The translations under genes and the position numbers were made by a program. Under the pieces are notes generated by a model. The model did not search any database. It saw nothing but the letters and a program-made list of their open reading frames with translations, and had not been told where the DNA came from. Positions 16,297-24,294 of a DNA stretch of 41,480 nt are shown here, piece after piece. The stretch covers positions 1 to 41,480 of the forward strand of contig CAAFPE010000101.1 of the NCBI GenBank assembly GCA_900764755.1. Reading direction: 5' to 3'. The DNA is from an uncultured Oscillospiraceae bacterium (GTDB taxonomy: Bacteria; Bacillota; Clostridia; Oscillospirales; Oscillospiraceae). The first letter of the stretch is position 1, and each line of letters starts with the position of its first letter.

Positions 16297-17507
16297 ACCT
16301 GCTCACCTTCCTTCACATTTTTCCGGACCATGGCGCTGGGCTTTACCACGGCCTTTTCTCCCACGTTGACGCCGCCAGCCACCACGGCGATCCCCCAGTC
16401 GGGATCCTCTGAGGGCGGCGCGCCCACAGTGGCCTCAGCTTCGATGACTGCGCCCTCTGCCACGATGGCGTAGGCCACCACGGCCCCCTTCTTTACTACG
16501 GCACCGGGCATGAGGATGGAGTACTGTACGTCAGCGCCCTCCTCTACCGTGACCGAGTGGAACAGCACGGAGTTCTCCACCGAGCCGTCTACCTGGCAGC
16601 CGCCGGTGACCAGGGAATGGGAGATCTGTGCGTTGGGACCGGTGACATGGGGCGGGCGGACGGGGGTACGGGCGTAGATGGGCCAGCTGGTATCGTAGAG
16701 ATTGATGCCGCTTTCATTGTTGGGGGCAAGCATATCCATATTGGCGTCCCAGAGGGAGTTGATGGTACCCACATCCTTCCAATAGCCGTGGAAGCGGTAG
16801 GCCATCAGCTTCTCTCCGGCCCCCAGCATGGCGGGGATGATATTTTTGCCGAAGTCGTTGGAGGAATCGGGGTTCTCCTCATCCTCGATGAGGTAGCGGC
16901 GCAGCTTGGACCAGGTGAATACATAGATGCCCATGGAGGCCAAGTTGCTCTTGGGGTGCTTGGGCTTCTCTTCAAATTCATAGACCTGGTCGTTCTCGTC
17001 CACGTTCATAATGCCGAAGCGGGTGGCCTCCTCCAGAGTGACCTCCAGAACGGAGATGGTGCAGGCCGCGCCGCTCTTTTTATGCAGGTCCAGCATATCG
17101 GTGTAATCCATCTTATAGATATGGTCGCCGGACAGGATGACCACATATTCCGGATCATACATATCCAGGAAACCGATATTCTGATAGATCGCGTTGGCGG
17201 TACCCTTGTACCAGGTGCCCTGGTCGCCTTCCCGCATATAGGGGGGCAGGATGTGGACGCCGCCGTCGGATCGGTCCAGATCCCAGGGCTGGCCGGAGCC
17301 GATATAGCTGTTTAACTCCAGAGGGCGGTACTGGGTCAGCACGCCCACTGTGTCAATGCCGGAGTTGACACAGTTGGAGAGGGGGAAATCGATGATGCGG
17401 TACTTCCCGCCGAAGGGGACAGCGGGCTTGGCCACATGGCTGGTAAGGGCGTAGAGACGGCTGCCCTGTCCGCCTGCCAACAGCATGGCCACAACTTCTT
17501 TTTTCAT
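16293..17507 (-). CDS. glgC: Glucose-1-phosphate adenylyltransferase, catalytic subunit
   Basis: Makes ADP-glucose from glucose 1-phosphate and ATP, the committed step of glycogen synthesis. The 404 residues begin MKKEVVAMLLAGGQGSRL, with the intact nucleotide-binding loop and following Arg; then KPAVPFGGKYRIIDFPLSN, the YKGTANAIYQN segment, ILSGDHIYKMDY with the catalytic Asp, and FEEKPKHPKS for sugar phosphate. The C-terminal part is a beta-helix with hexapeptide repeats. GAGGTGAAGG precedes the ATG. It starts 63 bp after glgB. Confidence 0.96.
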   Translation of the reverse strand: MKKEVVAMLLAGGQGSRLYALTSHVAKPAVPFGGKYRIIDFPLSNCVNSGIDTVGVLTQYRPLELNSYIGSGQPWDLDRSDGGVHILPPYMREGDQGTWYKGTANAIYQNIGFLDMYDPEYVVILSGDHIYKMDYTDMLDLHKKSGAACTISVLEVTLEEATRFGIMNVDENDQVYEFEEKPKHPKSNLASMGIYVFTWSKLRRYLIEDEENPDSSNDFGKNIIPAMLGAGEKLMAYRFHGYWKDVGTINSLWDANMDMLAPNNESGINLYDTSWPIYARTPVRPPHVTGPNAQISHSLVTGGCQVDGSVENSVLFHSVTVEEGADVQYSILMPGAVVKKGAVVAYAIVAEGAVIEAEATVGAPPSEDPDWGIAVVAGGVNVGEKAVVKPSAMVRKNVKEGEQV

Positions 17508-17570
17508 TGTCCTTCACCTCTGATGTAATGTAGACCGCTGGATCTGCGGTAAAAACCACAGGCGAGAGGT

Positions 17571-19616
17571 TCACGCCTGGTCGGTCTTGGGTTTGCGCCC
17601 GGGCCGCGCTGCGGCCTTCGATTTGCGGGCGGCAGTTTTGCCTGTCCCGGACTTGGATGCGCTCTTCTTCTCTGGCGCCTTCTCCCCGGTCTTTTTCCTG
17701 CGGACCGGGCTGCGGCGGATACAGCGGTACACCATCACGGACATGGGGGGCAGATCGATGGAGAGGGCCTGCTCCTGATCGTGACAGGGGGTGCTGATGG
17801 TTTTGATGGGGACAGTATCTCCCAGCCCGGAGCCGCCGAACTCCGCAGAGTCGGTGTTGAGCACTGGGGCCCAGGTGCCTGGGAAGGGGGCGCCCACATA
17901 GTAGCCCTTGCGGTGGATGGGAGAAAAGTTGCATACCACGATGAGTGGGCGGCCCTCCCGGTCCCAGCGGAGGAAGGCCACAGTATTGGCAGTGTGGTCA
18001 TCGGCGCACAGCCACTGGAAGCCCTGCCAGGAGTCATCCTGTTCCCAGAGAGCGGGTTCCGCCAGGTAGAAGGCGTTGGCAGACTGGAAAAATTTGTTAA
18101 TCTTGCGGTGTGGCTCATACTGGAGGAGATGCCAGTCCAGAGAGTACTCGTAATGCCACTCGTTCCACTGGCCCAGCTCCGCCCCCATGAAGGACAGCTT
18201 TTTGCCTGGATGGGTGAGCATATAGGCATAGAACGCCCGGACTCCGGCGAACTTTTCACTGTTCTCCCCAGGCATTTTCCCCAGGAAGGAGCCCTTCATG
18301 TGGACTACCTCGTCGTGGGACAGAGGGAGGATGTAGTTTTCTGAGAAAGCGTACATCAGGGAGAAGGTGATGTCCCGGTGGTTGAACTGACGGAAATAGG
18401 GATCCAGCTTGATGTAGTGGCAGATGTCGTTCATCCATCCCATGTTCCACTTGAAGTTGAAGCCCAGTCCCCCCTCATCCACAGGGTAGGTAACCTTGGG
18501 CCAGGCGGTGGACTCCTCGGCGATCATCAGCACGTCGGGATGGGCTGCGAAGATGGTGGTGTTCAGCTTCTGGAAGAACTCGATGGCCTCCAGATTTTCT
18601 TTGCCGCCGTGGATGTTGGGCATCCAGGCTCCGTCCTGACGCCCATAGTCCAGATAGAGCATGGAGGAAACGGCGTCCACCCGGAGCCCGTCGGCGTGGT
18701 ACTCCTCCAGCCAGAACATGGCATTTGAGAAGAGGAAGGAGCGGACCTCGTTCCGGCCCAGGTCAAACACCTGGGTGCCCCAGTCGGGGTGCTCCCCCTT
18801 CCGAGGGTCGGCGTATTCGTAGGTGGGGGTGCCGTCAAAGTGGTACAGGCCGAAGGCGTCCCGGGGAAAGTGGGCGGGAACCCAGTCCAGGATGACGCCT
18901 ACCCCGGCCTGATGAAGCTGGTTGATGAGATATTTCAGGTCGTCCGGCGTGCCGAAACGGCTGGTGGCCGCGAAGTAACCGGTGACCTGGTAGCCCCAGG
19001 AGGCGTCCAGGGGGTGCTCCATAACGGGGAGCAGCTCCACATGGGTGTAACCCATTTCCTTGACGTAGGGCACCAGATAGTGGGCGGTGTCCCGGTAGGA
19101 GAGGAACTCCCCCTCACCAGTGCGGCGCCAGGAACCCAAATGACATTCGTAGATGTTCATGGGCCGGCGGTAGGGAGGATTTTTGGCCCGGTAGTCCATC
19201 CAGCCGGCATCCCCCCAGGGATATTCATCCAGCTCGTAGAGCTTGGATGCGTTCCCGGGACGGGTTTCGGCGTGGAAGGCGTATGGATCGGCCTTGGCCG
19301 TCACCGTTCCATCGGCGGCGTGGATGGCATACTTGTATGTATCATAGCGCTTCAGGCCAGGCAGAAAGCCCTCCCAGATGCCGCCCTCCAATTTTTCCAG
19401 CGGGGCGGAATGTTCGTTCCAACCGTTAAAATCACCAAAGACACAGACCTGCATGGCATTGGGCGCCCAGACGCGGAAGAGGTAGCCCTCCTGTCCGTCC
19501 TTTTGGCAGGGGTGCGCGCCGAAGCAGCGCCAGGCGTGACAGCTTCGGCCCTCAGAAAAGGCCTCCAGCTCCAGAAACAGGTCATATTCAGACAGTTTTC
19601 CATCATATTTGACCAA
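17571..19616 (-). CDS. glgB: 1,4-alpha-glucan branching enzyme with basic C-terminal tail
   Basis: Cuts alpha-1,4 chains and re-joins them as alpha-1,6 branches. About 681 residues: an N-terminal CBM48-like domain (FRVWAPNAMQVCVFGDFNGW), then the GH13 barrel with DWVPAHF, GLRVDAVSSMLYLDY (nucleophile Asp), LMIAEESTAWP (acid Glu) and LSHDEVVHMKGS (His-Asp). The last 49 residues after MVYRC are unusual: rich in Lys, Arg, Ala, Ser and Pro with almost no hydrophobics. I prefer the TTG at 19616 because GAGGTGATC, complementary to the 16S rRNA tail, lies at ideal spacing; a GTG at 19625 inside that site is the alternative. It is first in the glycogen operon behind a strong promoter. Confidence 0.95.
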   Translation of the reverse strand: MVKYDGKLSEYDLFLELEAFSEGRSCHAWRCFGAHPCQKDGQEGYLFRVWAPNAMQVCVFGDFNGWNEHSAPLEKLEGGIWEGFLPGLKRYDTYKYAIHAADGTVTAKADPYAFHAETRPGNASKLYELDEYPWGDAGWMDYRAKNPPYRRPMNIYECHLGSWRRTGEGEFLSYRDTAHYLVPYVKEMGYTHVELLPVMEHPLDASWGYQVTGYFAATSRFGTPDDLKYLINQLHQAGVGVILDWVPAHFPRDAFGLYHFDGTPTYEYADPRKGEHPDWGTQVFDLGRNEVRSFLFSNAMFWLEEYHADGLRVDAVSSMLYLDYGRQDGAWMPNIHGGKENLEAIEFFQKLNTTIFAAHPDVLMIAEESTAWPKVTYPVDEGGLGFNFKWNMGWMNDICHYIKLDPYFRQFNHRDITFSLMYAFSENYILPLSHDEVVHMKGSFLGKMPGENSEKFAGVRAFYAYMLTHPGKKLSFMGAELGQWNEWHYEYSLDWHLLQYEPHRKINKFFQSANAFYLAEPALWEQDDSWQGFQWLCADDHTANTVAFLRWDREGRPLIVVCNFSPIHRKGYYVGAPFPGTWAPVLNTDSAEFGGSGLGDTVPIKTISTPCHDQEQALSIDLPPMSVMVYRCIRRSPVRRKKTGEKAPEKKSASKSGTGKTAARKSKAAARPGRKPKTDQA

Positions 19617-19703
19617 TGAGATCACCTCATTCCCATGGATTTTACAGTGCGGTGCATCGAAAATAACAACCTTCTAAAAATGAATCCCTCAATATTTATA
19701 TAA

Positions 19704-19732
19704 ATTATACAACAGGCACAGTGGACCGTCAA
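19704..19732 (-). promoter_or_regulatory. Promoter of the glgB-glgC-glgD-glgA operon
   Basis: On the minus strand TTGACG (complement of 19727-19732) and TATAAT (complement of 19704-19709) are separated by exactly 17 bp. This is the best sigma-A promoter in the window. The leader to the glgB start is about 85 bases and AT-rich. Confidence 0.85.
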
Positions 19733-19790
19733 GTCAAAAGGAGGTTAATTGCAGGACTTCCGGGGGGCGGGCCGGGGCGGAACTGGAAAT

Positions 19791-19829
19791 CCGCCGGGGA
19801 AGGCGCAGGACAGCGCCCCCCCCCGGCGG
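19791..19829 (-). terminator. GC-rich hairpin downstream of the carboxypeptidase gene
   Basis: CCGCCGGGG (19791-19799) and CCCCGGCGG (19821-19829) pair around an inner GGCGC/GCGCC stem, just after the stop at 19836. The minus-strand bases that follow are not a clean U-tract. Confidence 0.55.
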
Positions 19830-19835
19830 GGCTCC

Positions 19836-20993
19836 TTACCCGGCCATCAGCAGCTGGTGGAGCAGACGAGTGAAGATCCGGGGCACAGTCAGACGCCCGG
19901 CTCCCTGAGCGGCCAGAATGGGCACTGTGTCCCGCACCTGGCCGTCCACGGAGACCTCCAGCTTACCCACGGTCTGACCAGGCTCCACCGGGGCCTCCAG
20001 ATCCTGAGCCAGGGTCAGGCGGGTAGTCACCGAGCCCTCCTGCCCCTTTCGAACCAGCAGACGGCAATCCCGGGCCAGCTGGGGCTGGATCTGATCCACT
20101 GTCCCCAGCAGCACCGGAATGGGGGACAACGGGGTGTCTGGGTAGACATTGACCAGAGACCAGGCGGAAAAGCCGTAGTCCAGCAGGGTCTTGGCGTCGG
20201 CAAAACGGTGGGCAGAACTGGGAGCCCTCATCACCACAGCGATGAGTTCCATACCGTCCCGCTCAGCAGTGGCAGACAGACAGTAGAGGGCGGAGTCGGT
20301 GGAACCGGTCTTTAGTCCCGTGGCTCCGGGGTAAAAACGCACCAGGCGGTTGGTGTTGGTCAGTCCAAAGGCCCCGTCCCGTATGGAGTCCATCCAGATG
20401 GTGGTATATGCCCGGATGTCCGGGTGGTGCAGGATCAGCTCCTGAGACATGAGGGCGATGTCGTAGGCTGAGCTCTGGTGTCCGGCGGCCGGAAGGCCGG
20501 TACAGTTGACAAAGGTGGTATCCTCCATACCCAGCTCCTGGGCCCGCCGGTTCATCCGCTCCACAAAGGCGGTTTCGCTGCCGGCCAGGTGCTCCGCCAT
20601 TGCTACCGCCGCATCGTTGCCTGAGACCACCGCGATGCACTTGATGAGCTCGCCGGCGGAAAGCTGCTCCCCCTCCTTCAGATAGACCTGGGAACCGCCC
20701 ATTCCAGCGGCGGCGGCGGAGACAGTGACCATGTCCTCTCTGGACAGCCGTCCGCTGTCCAGTTCTTCCATAATGAGCAGCAGCGTCATCACCTTGGTTA
20801 CGCTGGCGGGCTCCAGCTGCTGATGAGCCTCCTTCTCATAGAGAAGAGAGCCTGTCTCCTTCTCCATCAGCACCGCGGAGGCGGCGGAGAGGTCCAGGTC
20901 CGGCTGCTCCGCTGCGCCCTCCTCTCCTGCCGCCGATGCCGCGCCTGTGAGCAGGGCGACTGCCAGCAGCAGGGAAACGATTCTCTTTTTCAT
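19836..20993 (-). CDS. D-alanyl-D-alanine carboxypeptidase (DacA/DacF type, PBP5/6-like)
   Basis: Trims the terminal D-Ala from peptidoglycan pentapeptides outside the membrane. The 385 residues begin with a Sec signal peptide (MKKRIVSLLLAVALLTGAASA). All three peptidase S11 motifs are present: SVTK with the nucleophile Ser at about 64, SGN at 124-126 and KTG at 228-230. A C-terminal beta domain follows, and the final stretch LTVPRIFTRLLHQLLMAG is short and amphipathic, as in membrane-associating PBP5-type tails. GGGAGG lies 9 bases before the ATG. It is transcribed away from the phage-derived cassette, sharing a 312-bp divergent region with it. Confidence 0.93.
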   Translation of the reverse strand: MKKRIVSLLLAVALLTGAASAAGEEGAAEQPDLDLSAASAVLMEKETGSLLYEKEAHQQLEPASVTKVMTLLLIMEELDSGRLSREDMVTVSAAAAGMGGSQVYLKEGEQLSAGELIKCIAVVSGNDAAVAMAEHLAGSETAFVERMNRRAQELGMEDTTFVNCTGLPAAGHQSSAYDIALMSQELILHHPDIRAYTTIWMDSIRDGAFGLTNTNRLVRFYPGATGLKTGSTDSALYCLSATAERDGMELIAVVMRAPSSAHRFADAKTLLDYGFSAWSLVNVYPDTPLSPIPVLLGTVDQIQPQLARDCRLLVRKGQEGSVTTRLTLAQDLEAPVEPGQTVGKLEVSVDGQVRDTVPILAAQGAGRLTVPRIFTRLLHQLLMAG

Positions 20994-21154
20994 GCCAAGT
21001 ACCTCCCAATCTGGATGTTGTGTTCCGTGTGCAAACAGGATGTGGAGACCGGACAGCTTCTATGCAGATAGGGCGGGCGGTAAATTTTGCTCCCACTACC
21101 ATAGCACAGTTAAATGGAAAAGATTGTAAAAGCAAACCGAAACTAGAAATCTGT

Positions 21155-21238
21155 TTGACAGTGCGGCACAGGACAGGTTTTCCACATTGAGCCGGACCCT
21201 GTGGAAACAGAGCCAGCCTTTTTCAAGCCTCTGAAAAA
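21155..21238 (+). promoter_or_regulatory. Candidate control region of the particle cassette
   Basis: The divergent region 20994-21305 has a perfect TTGACA (21155-21160) but no good -10 box at 17 bp. Next comes an inverted repeat TTTCCACA (21179-21186) and TGTGGAAA (21200-21207); the left half with its preceding T fits the DnaA box TTWTNCACA and the right half is one mismatch away. A small hairpin TTTTTCA/TGAAAAA (21219-21238) follows. I see no LexA-type GAAC-N4-GTTC box. Position suggests control of the cassette; function is inferred. Confidence 0.4.
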
Positions 21239-21305
21239 ATTTTTGCAATGTGGCGGCAAACGTACAACTTTCTTCCACTGCCCGCCAGGTGTGAGGAGGG
21301 ATAGC

Positions 21306-21605
21306 GTGAAGAAACATGAAAGCCGTCTGAGCCGGGACATCCTGCTGGAGCAGATGCGGCGGCTGGCCTGCGCCAAGGTAAATGATGCAGTGAAGCTGGC
21401 CTATCTGCCGGAGGAGGAGCGGGAGACCATCGGCCGGCTGGACCTGGCCGCCCTGACAGAGTTCCGGCGCAGCGGGGCAGGGACGGTGGAACTGAAATTC
21501 ACCGATCGGATGAAGGCGCTGGAGCGCCTTCTGGAACTGAGCGGCCCCAGCGGCGAGGAGCAGCTGGAGCAGCTGTTCCGGCGGATGGAGGACCAAGAAG
21601 GATGA
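21306..21605 (+). CDS. Terminase small subunit, lacking the N-terminal DNA-binding domain
   Basis: Packaging subunit that normally recognises phage DNA and loads it on the motor. At 99 residues it is far shorter than PBSX XtmA-type proteins. What remains matches the second half of the Terminase_2 family: a helix-rich segment (DILLEQMRRLACAKVNDAVK, residues 11-30), an LDLAALTEF stretch, then VELKFTDRMKALERLLELSG at 61-80, the conserved C-terminal motif (K.HDKMKALELLGKHLG in relatives). The N-terminal helix-turn-helix (ATQAAIRAGYS type) is absent, and no frame upstream encodes it. The start is GTG with GAGGAGG 6 bases upstream. It overlaps the large subunit by 4 bp. The assignment rests on the C-terminal motif and position. 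Confidence 0.75.
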   Translation: MKKHESRLSRDILLEQMRRLACAKVNDAVKLAYLPEEERETIGRLDLAALTEFRRSGAGTVELKFTDRMKALERLLELSGPSGEEQLEQLFRRMEDQEG

Positions 21606-22852
21606 CGCCGCTGGTCTTTTCTCCCAAGCAGCGGCGGGTCCTCACCTGGTGGCGGCCCGGCTCCCCTGACTGCGGCCATCAGGCCCTGATCTGCGACGGG
21701 GCGGTGCGCAGCGGCAAGACACTGTGCGCAGGGCTGTCCTTCCTGTGCTGGGCGATGCTCTCCTTTCATAGCCGGCGTTTTGCCCTGTGCGGTAAGACCA
21801 TTCAGTCGGTACGGCGGAATCTGTGGTCCGAGGTGCAGCCCGTCCTGAAGGCACTGGGTTTCTCCTGGACAGAGCGGCTCTCCCGGGGGCAGATCACCCT
21901 GCGGCTGGGGGAGCGGGAAAACACCTTTCTTCTGTTCGGAGGGGCAGATGAGCGGGCCGCCAGTCTGATTCAGGGCGTCACCCTGGCGGGCGCCCTGCTG
22001 GACGAGGCGGTGCTGATGCCACGCTCCTTCGTGGAACAGGTCTGTGCCCGGTGCTCGGTGGAGGGGAGCCGACTTTGGTTTACTTGTAACCCGGAGAGCC
22101 CGGGGCACTGGTTCTATCAGGAGTGGATCCGGAAAGCGGAGGAGAAGGGTGCGCTGCACCTGACCTTCACCATGGCGGACAACCCCGGATTGTCCCCGAA
22201 GGTGCTGGCCCGATATGAGTCCATGTTCCGGGGGACCTTCTACCGGAGATTTGTACTGGGTGAATGGGCGGCGGCGGAAGGGCTGGTCTATGATTTTTTC
22301 GGCCCCGAACTGGTGCAGCTGGTCCCGGAAGGGCTGGATGGGCCGTGGTACATTTCCTGTGACTATGGGACGGTGAACCCCACCTCTATGGGGCTGTGGG
22401 GGAAGAAGGGAGGCGTGTGGTACCGGACGGCGGAATTTTACTATGATTCCCGGAAAACCGGGCGGCAGCAAACCGACGGGGAATACGCCGACGACCTGGC
22501 CCGGCTGGCAGGCGGACGGGACATCCGCGGGGTGGTGCTGGATCCGTCAGCGGCCAGCTTCCGGGAGGAACTACTCCGGCGCGGCTGGACCGTATACCGG
22601 GCAGAAAATGAGGTGCTCTCCGGTATCCGGCGCACCGCGGAACTGCTCCGGGCTGGCCAGCTGGTGATCTGCACCCCCTGCGGGGACGCTGTCCGGGAGT
22701 TTGGACTGTACCGGTGGGACACTGCGGCCACCGGCGACCGGGTGATCAAGGAACACGACCACGCCATGGACGACATCCGGTATTTTGCCGTCACCGTGGC
22801 TGGCCGGAAAACGGAGGGATTCTTTGCCGGCACAGTGGAGCGGGGCAGATGA
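21602..22852 (+). CDS. Phage terminase large subunit (PBSX XtmB type)
   Basis: ATP-driven DNA packaging motor and headful nuclease, 416 residues. The Walker A loop is GAVRSGKT (33-40), Walker B is ALLDEA (131-136) with the catalytic Glu, and the motor coupling segment FTCNPESPGHW follows. The RNase H-like nuclease domain has its Asp residues in SCDYGTVNP (D254), VVLDPSAAS (D314) and HAMDDIRYF (D390/391). All catalytic residues are intact. The ATG overlaps the small-subunit stop (ATGA). The last 94 bases of the gene are duplicated 253 bp downstream, with only synonymous changes, around a hairpin-rich insert. Confidence 0.93.
   Translation: MTPLVFSPKQRRVLTWWRPGSPDCGHQALICDGAVRSGKTLCAGLSFLCWAMLSFHSRRFALCGKTIQSVRRNLWSEVQPVLKALGFSWTERLSRGQITLRLGERENTFLLFGGADERAASLIQGVTLAGALLDEAVLMPRSFVEQVCARCSVEGSRLWFTCNPESPGHWFYQEWIRKAEEKGALHLTFTMADNPGLSPKVLARYESMFRGTFYRRFVLGEWAAAEGLVYDFFGPELVQLVPEGLDGPWYISCDYGTVNPTSMGLWGKKGGVWYRTAEFYYDSRKTGRQQTDGEYADDLARLAGGRDIRGVVLDPSAASFREELLRRGWTVYRAENEVLSGIRRTAELLRAGQLVICTPCGDAVREFGLYRWDTAATGDRVIKEHDHAMDDIRYFAVTVAGRKTEGFFAGTVERGR
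22753..22846 (+). repeat. Direct repeat, copy A: 3' end of the terminase large gene
   Basis: 94 bp that recur at 23006-23099 with 4 mismatches (GAC/GAT, GTC/GTT, GGC/GGT, ACA/ACT). Read in the terminase frame, all four are third-position synonymous changes. Copy A encodes the actual C-terminus, ending RGR. Confidence 0.95.
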
Positions 22853-23005
22853 ATGGCGTGGGCGGGTTCCTGGGCCCCATCCCCGATGGGGCGGCGGGCA
22901 CCGCCGTCAATTTGCAGCGAAGCGGAAAATTGCCGCAGGGCGGATCCATTCCGCCCAAGGAAAATCAGATCCGGGGTCCCCGCCCGGCTGCGGCCGGGTG
23001 GGGAG
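22847..23005 (+). other. 159-bp insert of five consecutive hairpins
   Basis: Between the two 94-bp repeats lie five adjoining stems: GCCCCAT/ATGGGGC (22874-22892), CGGCGG/CCGCCG (22892-22906), CAATTT/AAATTG (22908-22932), GGGCGGA/TCCGCCC (22938-22956), and TCCCC-CCCGGC with GCCGGG-GGGGA (22977-23004). The last ends one base before repeat B. It carries no gene of its own. It could be a palindromic mobile repeat, a structured RNA element, or the scar of an excised insertion. Confidence 0.75.
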
Positions 23006-23099
23006 ACACGACCACGCCATGGATGACATCCGGTATTTTGCCGTTACCGTGGCTGGCCGGAAAACGGAGGGATTCTTTGCCGGTACTGTGGAGCGGGGC
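23006..23099 (+). repeat. Direct repeat, copy B: duplicated terminase 3' end
   Basis: Second copy of the terminase C-terminal coding segment, offset by 253 bp and in a different frame from the live gene. Read in its own frame it still encodes HDHAMDDIRYFAVTVA and so on, ending RGGG-stop. It lies 52 bp before the portal start, so its end may be the ancestral terminase end. Confidence 0.95.
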
Positions 23100-23151
23100 G
23101 GCGGATGAGAGAAGCCGCCCGTATCTGAACAGCGGGAATGGAGGGAAGAAA

Positions 23152-24294
23152 TTGAAATGGTTCATGCGGAAAAAACCGGCGGCGCAGACGCCTGAGGTCC
23201 AGCTGCGGGACCGGGAGGGGCATCCCTTCGGTGCACTGGACCGGTATGCGCCCCTGCGCCGGGGGGAGCTGGAGTTATACCGGACCATCCGGGAGGCGGT
23301 GCCCATCATCGACGCCGCCCTGATGAAGTTGGTGCGGCTGTGCGGGGGCGTACAGGTCCGGTGCGGAGCGGGGGCGGCCCAGGCGGGATTGGAGTGCTTC
23401 CTTCGAGAGGTGGACACCGGCCGCGGACAGCGGGGGCTCCAGTCCTTTCTGGACCAGTACCTGGACTCCATGCTCACCTGCGGTCAGGGAGTGGGCGAGA
23501 TGGTGCTGGACCGGGAGGGGCGGGACATTGCCGCTCTGCTGTGCGCCGATCCCGGACAGATCGAGATCCAGGAGGGAGAAACTCCCCTAGAGTTCCGGCT
23601 GTGCGCCCGGGGAAGGGACGGCCAGCCAGTGGAACTGCCCTGGCAAAAACTGCTGCTCTTTACCCCATTTCAGCCGGGGACAGACAACCCATACGGTGTA
23701 TCGCTGCTGCGCTCCATGCCGTTCCTCAGCGGGATTCTGCTGAAGATCTATCAGGCACTGGGGCAGAACTGGGAACGGGCGGGCAATCTGCGCTTCGCAG
23801 TGGTATGTCGGCCCGGGGAGCGGGACGGGCTCTCCGCCCAGGAACGCGGACAGCAGATCGCACGGGAGTGGTCCGCCGCCATGCAGGCGGGCCGTCAGGG
23901 AGCAGTACGGGACTTTGTCGCGGTAGGGGATGTGGACATCAAGGTCATTGGCGCGGACAGCCAGGTGCTGGACAGCGAGGTCCCGGTGCGGCAGATCTTA
24001 GAGCAGCTGATCGCCCGGACCGGGATCCCGCCCTTCCTGCTGGGCCTGTCCTGGTCATCCACGGAGCGGATGAGCGCCCAGCAGGCTGACCTGCTCACCA
24101 GCGAGATCACCGCCATCCGGCGGGGCCTGGAGCCCACAGTACGGCGGGTGTGCCAGCTGTGGCTGAGGCTCCACGGCTGGCCTGAGGACCTGGAGGTGGA
24201 GTGGGAGGACATCAATTTGCAGGATCTGGTGGAGGAGGCCCGGGCGGAACTCTATCACGCCCAGGCGGAACAGATCGGAAAGGAGAACGCATGA
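23152..24294 (+). CDS. Phage portal protein (XkdE-like)
   Basis: Forms the dodecameric ring at the head vertex through which DNA enters and to which the neck attaches. 380 residues: an N-terminal YRTIREAVPIIDAALMKLVR segment typical of portals, a central clip and stem, and the C-terminal crown with LIARTGIPPFLLGLS, SSTERMSAQQADLLTSEI and a final helix. The start is TTG with GGAGGG 6 bases upstream; an in-frame ATG at 23164 is the alternative, and the upstream open frame through the hairpin insert is not coding. Shorter than PBSX XkdE but complete. Confidence 0.87.
   Translation: MKWFMRKKPAAQTPEVQLRDREGHPFGALDRYAPLRRGELELYRTIREAVPIIDAALMKLVRLCGGVQVRCGAGAAQAGLECFLREVDTGRGQRGLQSFLDQYLDSMLTCGQGVGEMVLDREGRDIAALLCADPGQIEIQEGETPLEFRLCARGRDGQPVELPWQKLLLFTPFQPGTDNPYGVSLLRSMPFLSGILLKIYQALGQNWERAGNLRFAVVCRPGERDGLSAQERGQQIAREWSAAMQAGRQGAVRDFVAVGDVDIKVIGADSQVLDSEVPVRQILEQLIARTGIPPFLLGLSWSSTERMSAQQADLLTSEITAIRRGLEPTVRRVCQLWLRLHGWPEDLEVEWEDINLQDLVEEARAELYHAQAEQIGKENA

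Noticed and set aside
14413..16473. A 686-residue open frame on the plus strand across glgA, glgD and glgC
   Set aside because: It is antisense to three well-supported enzymes, has no domain character, and is a typical long shadow frame in GC-rich DNA.
21155..21183. A complete sigma-A promoter starting with TTGACA
   Set aside because: No acceptable -10 hexamer lies 16-19 bp downstream, so only the -35-like box is reported.
22753..23099. Intein, group I/II intron or homing endonuclease remnant
   Set aside because: The insert is only 159 bp with no endonuclease, splicing or reverse-transcriptase motifs, and the upstream terminase gene is complete by itself, so splicing is not needed.
22714..23151. 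An N-terminal extension of the portal frame through the hairpin insert
   Set aside because: It would overlap the terminase end in another frame and translate the hairpins; the TTG at 23152 has a proper ribosome site, and portal homology starts there.
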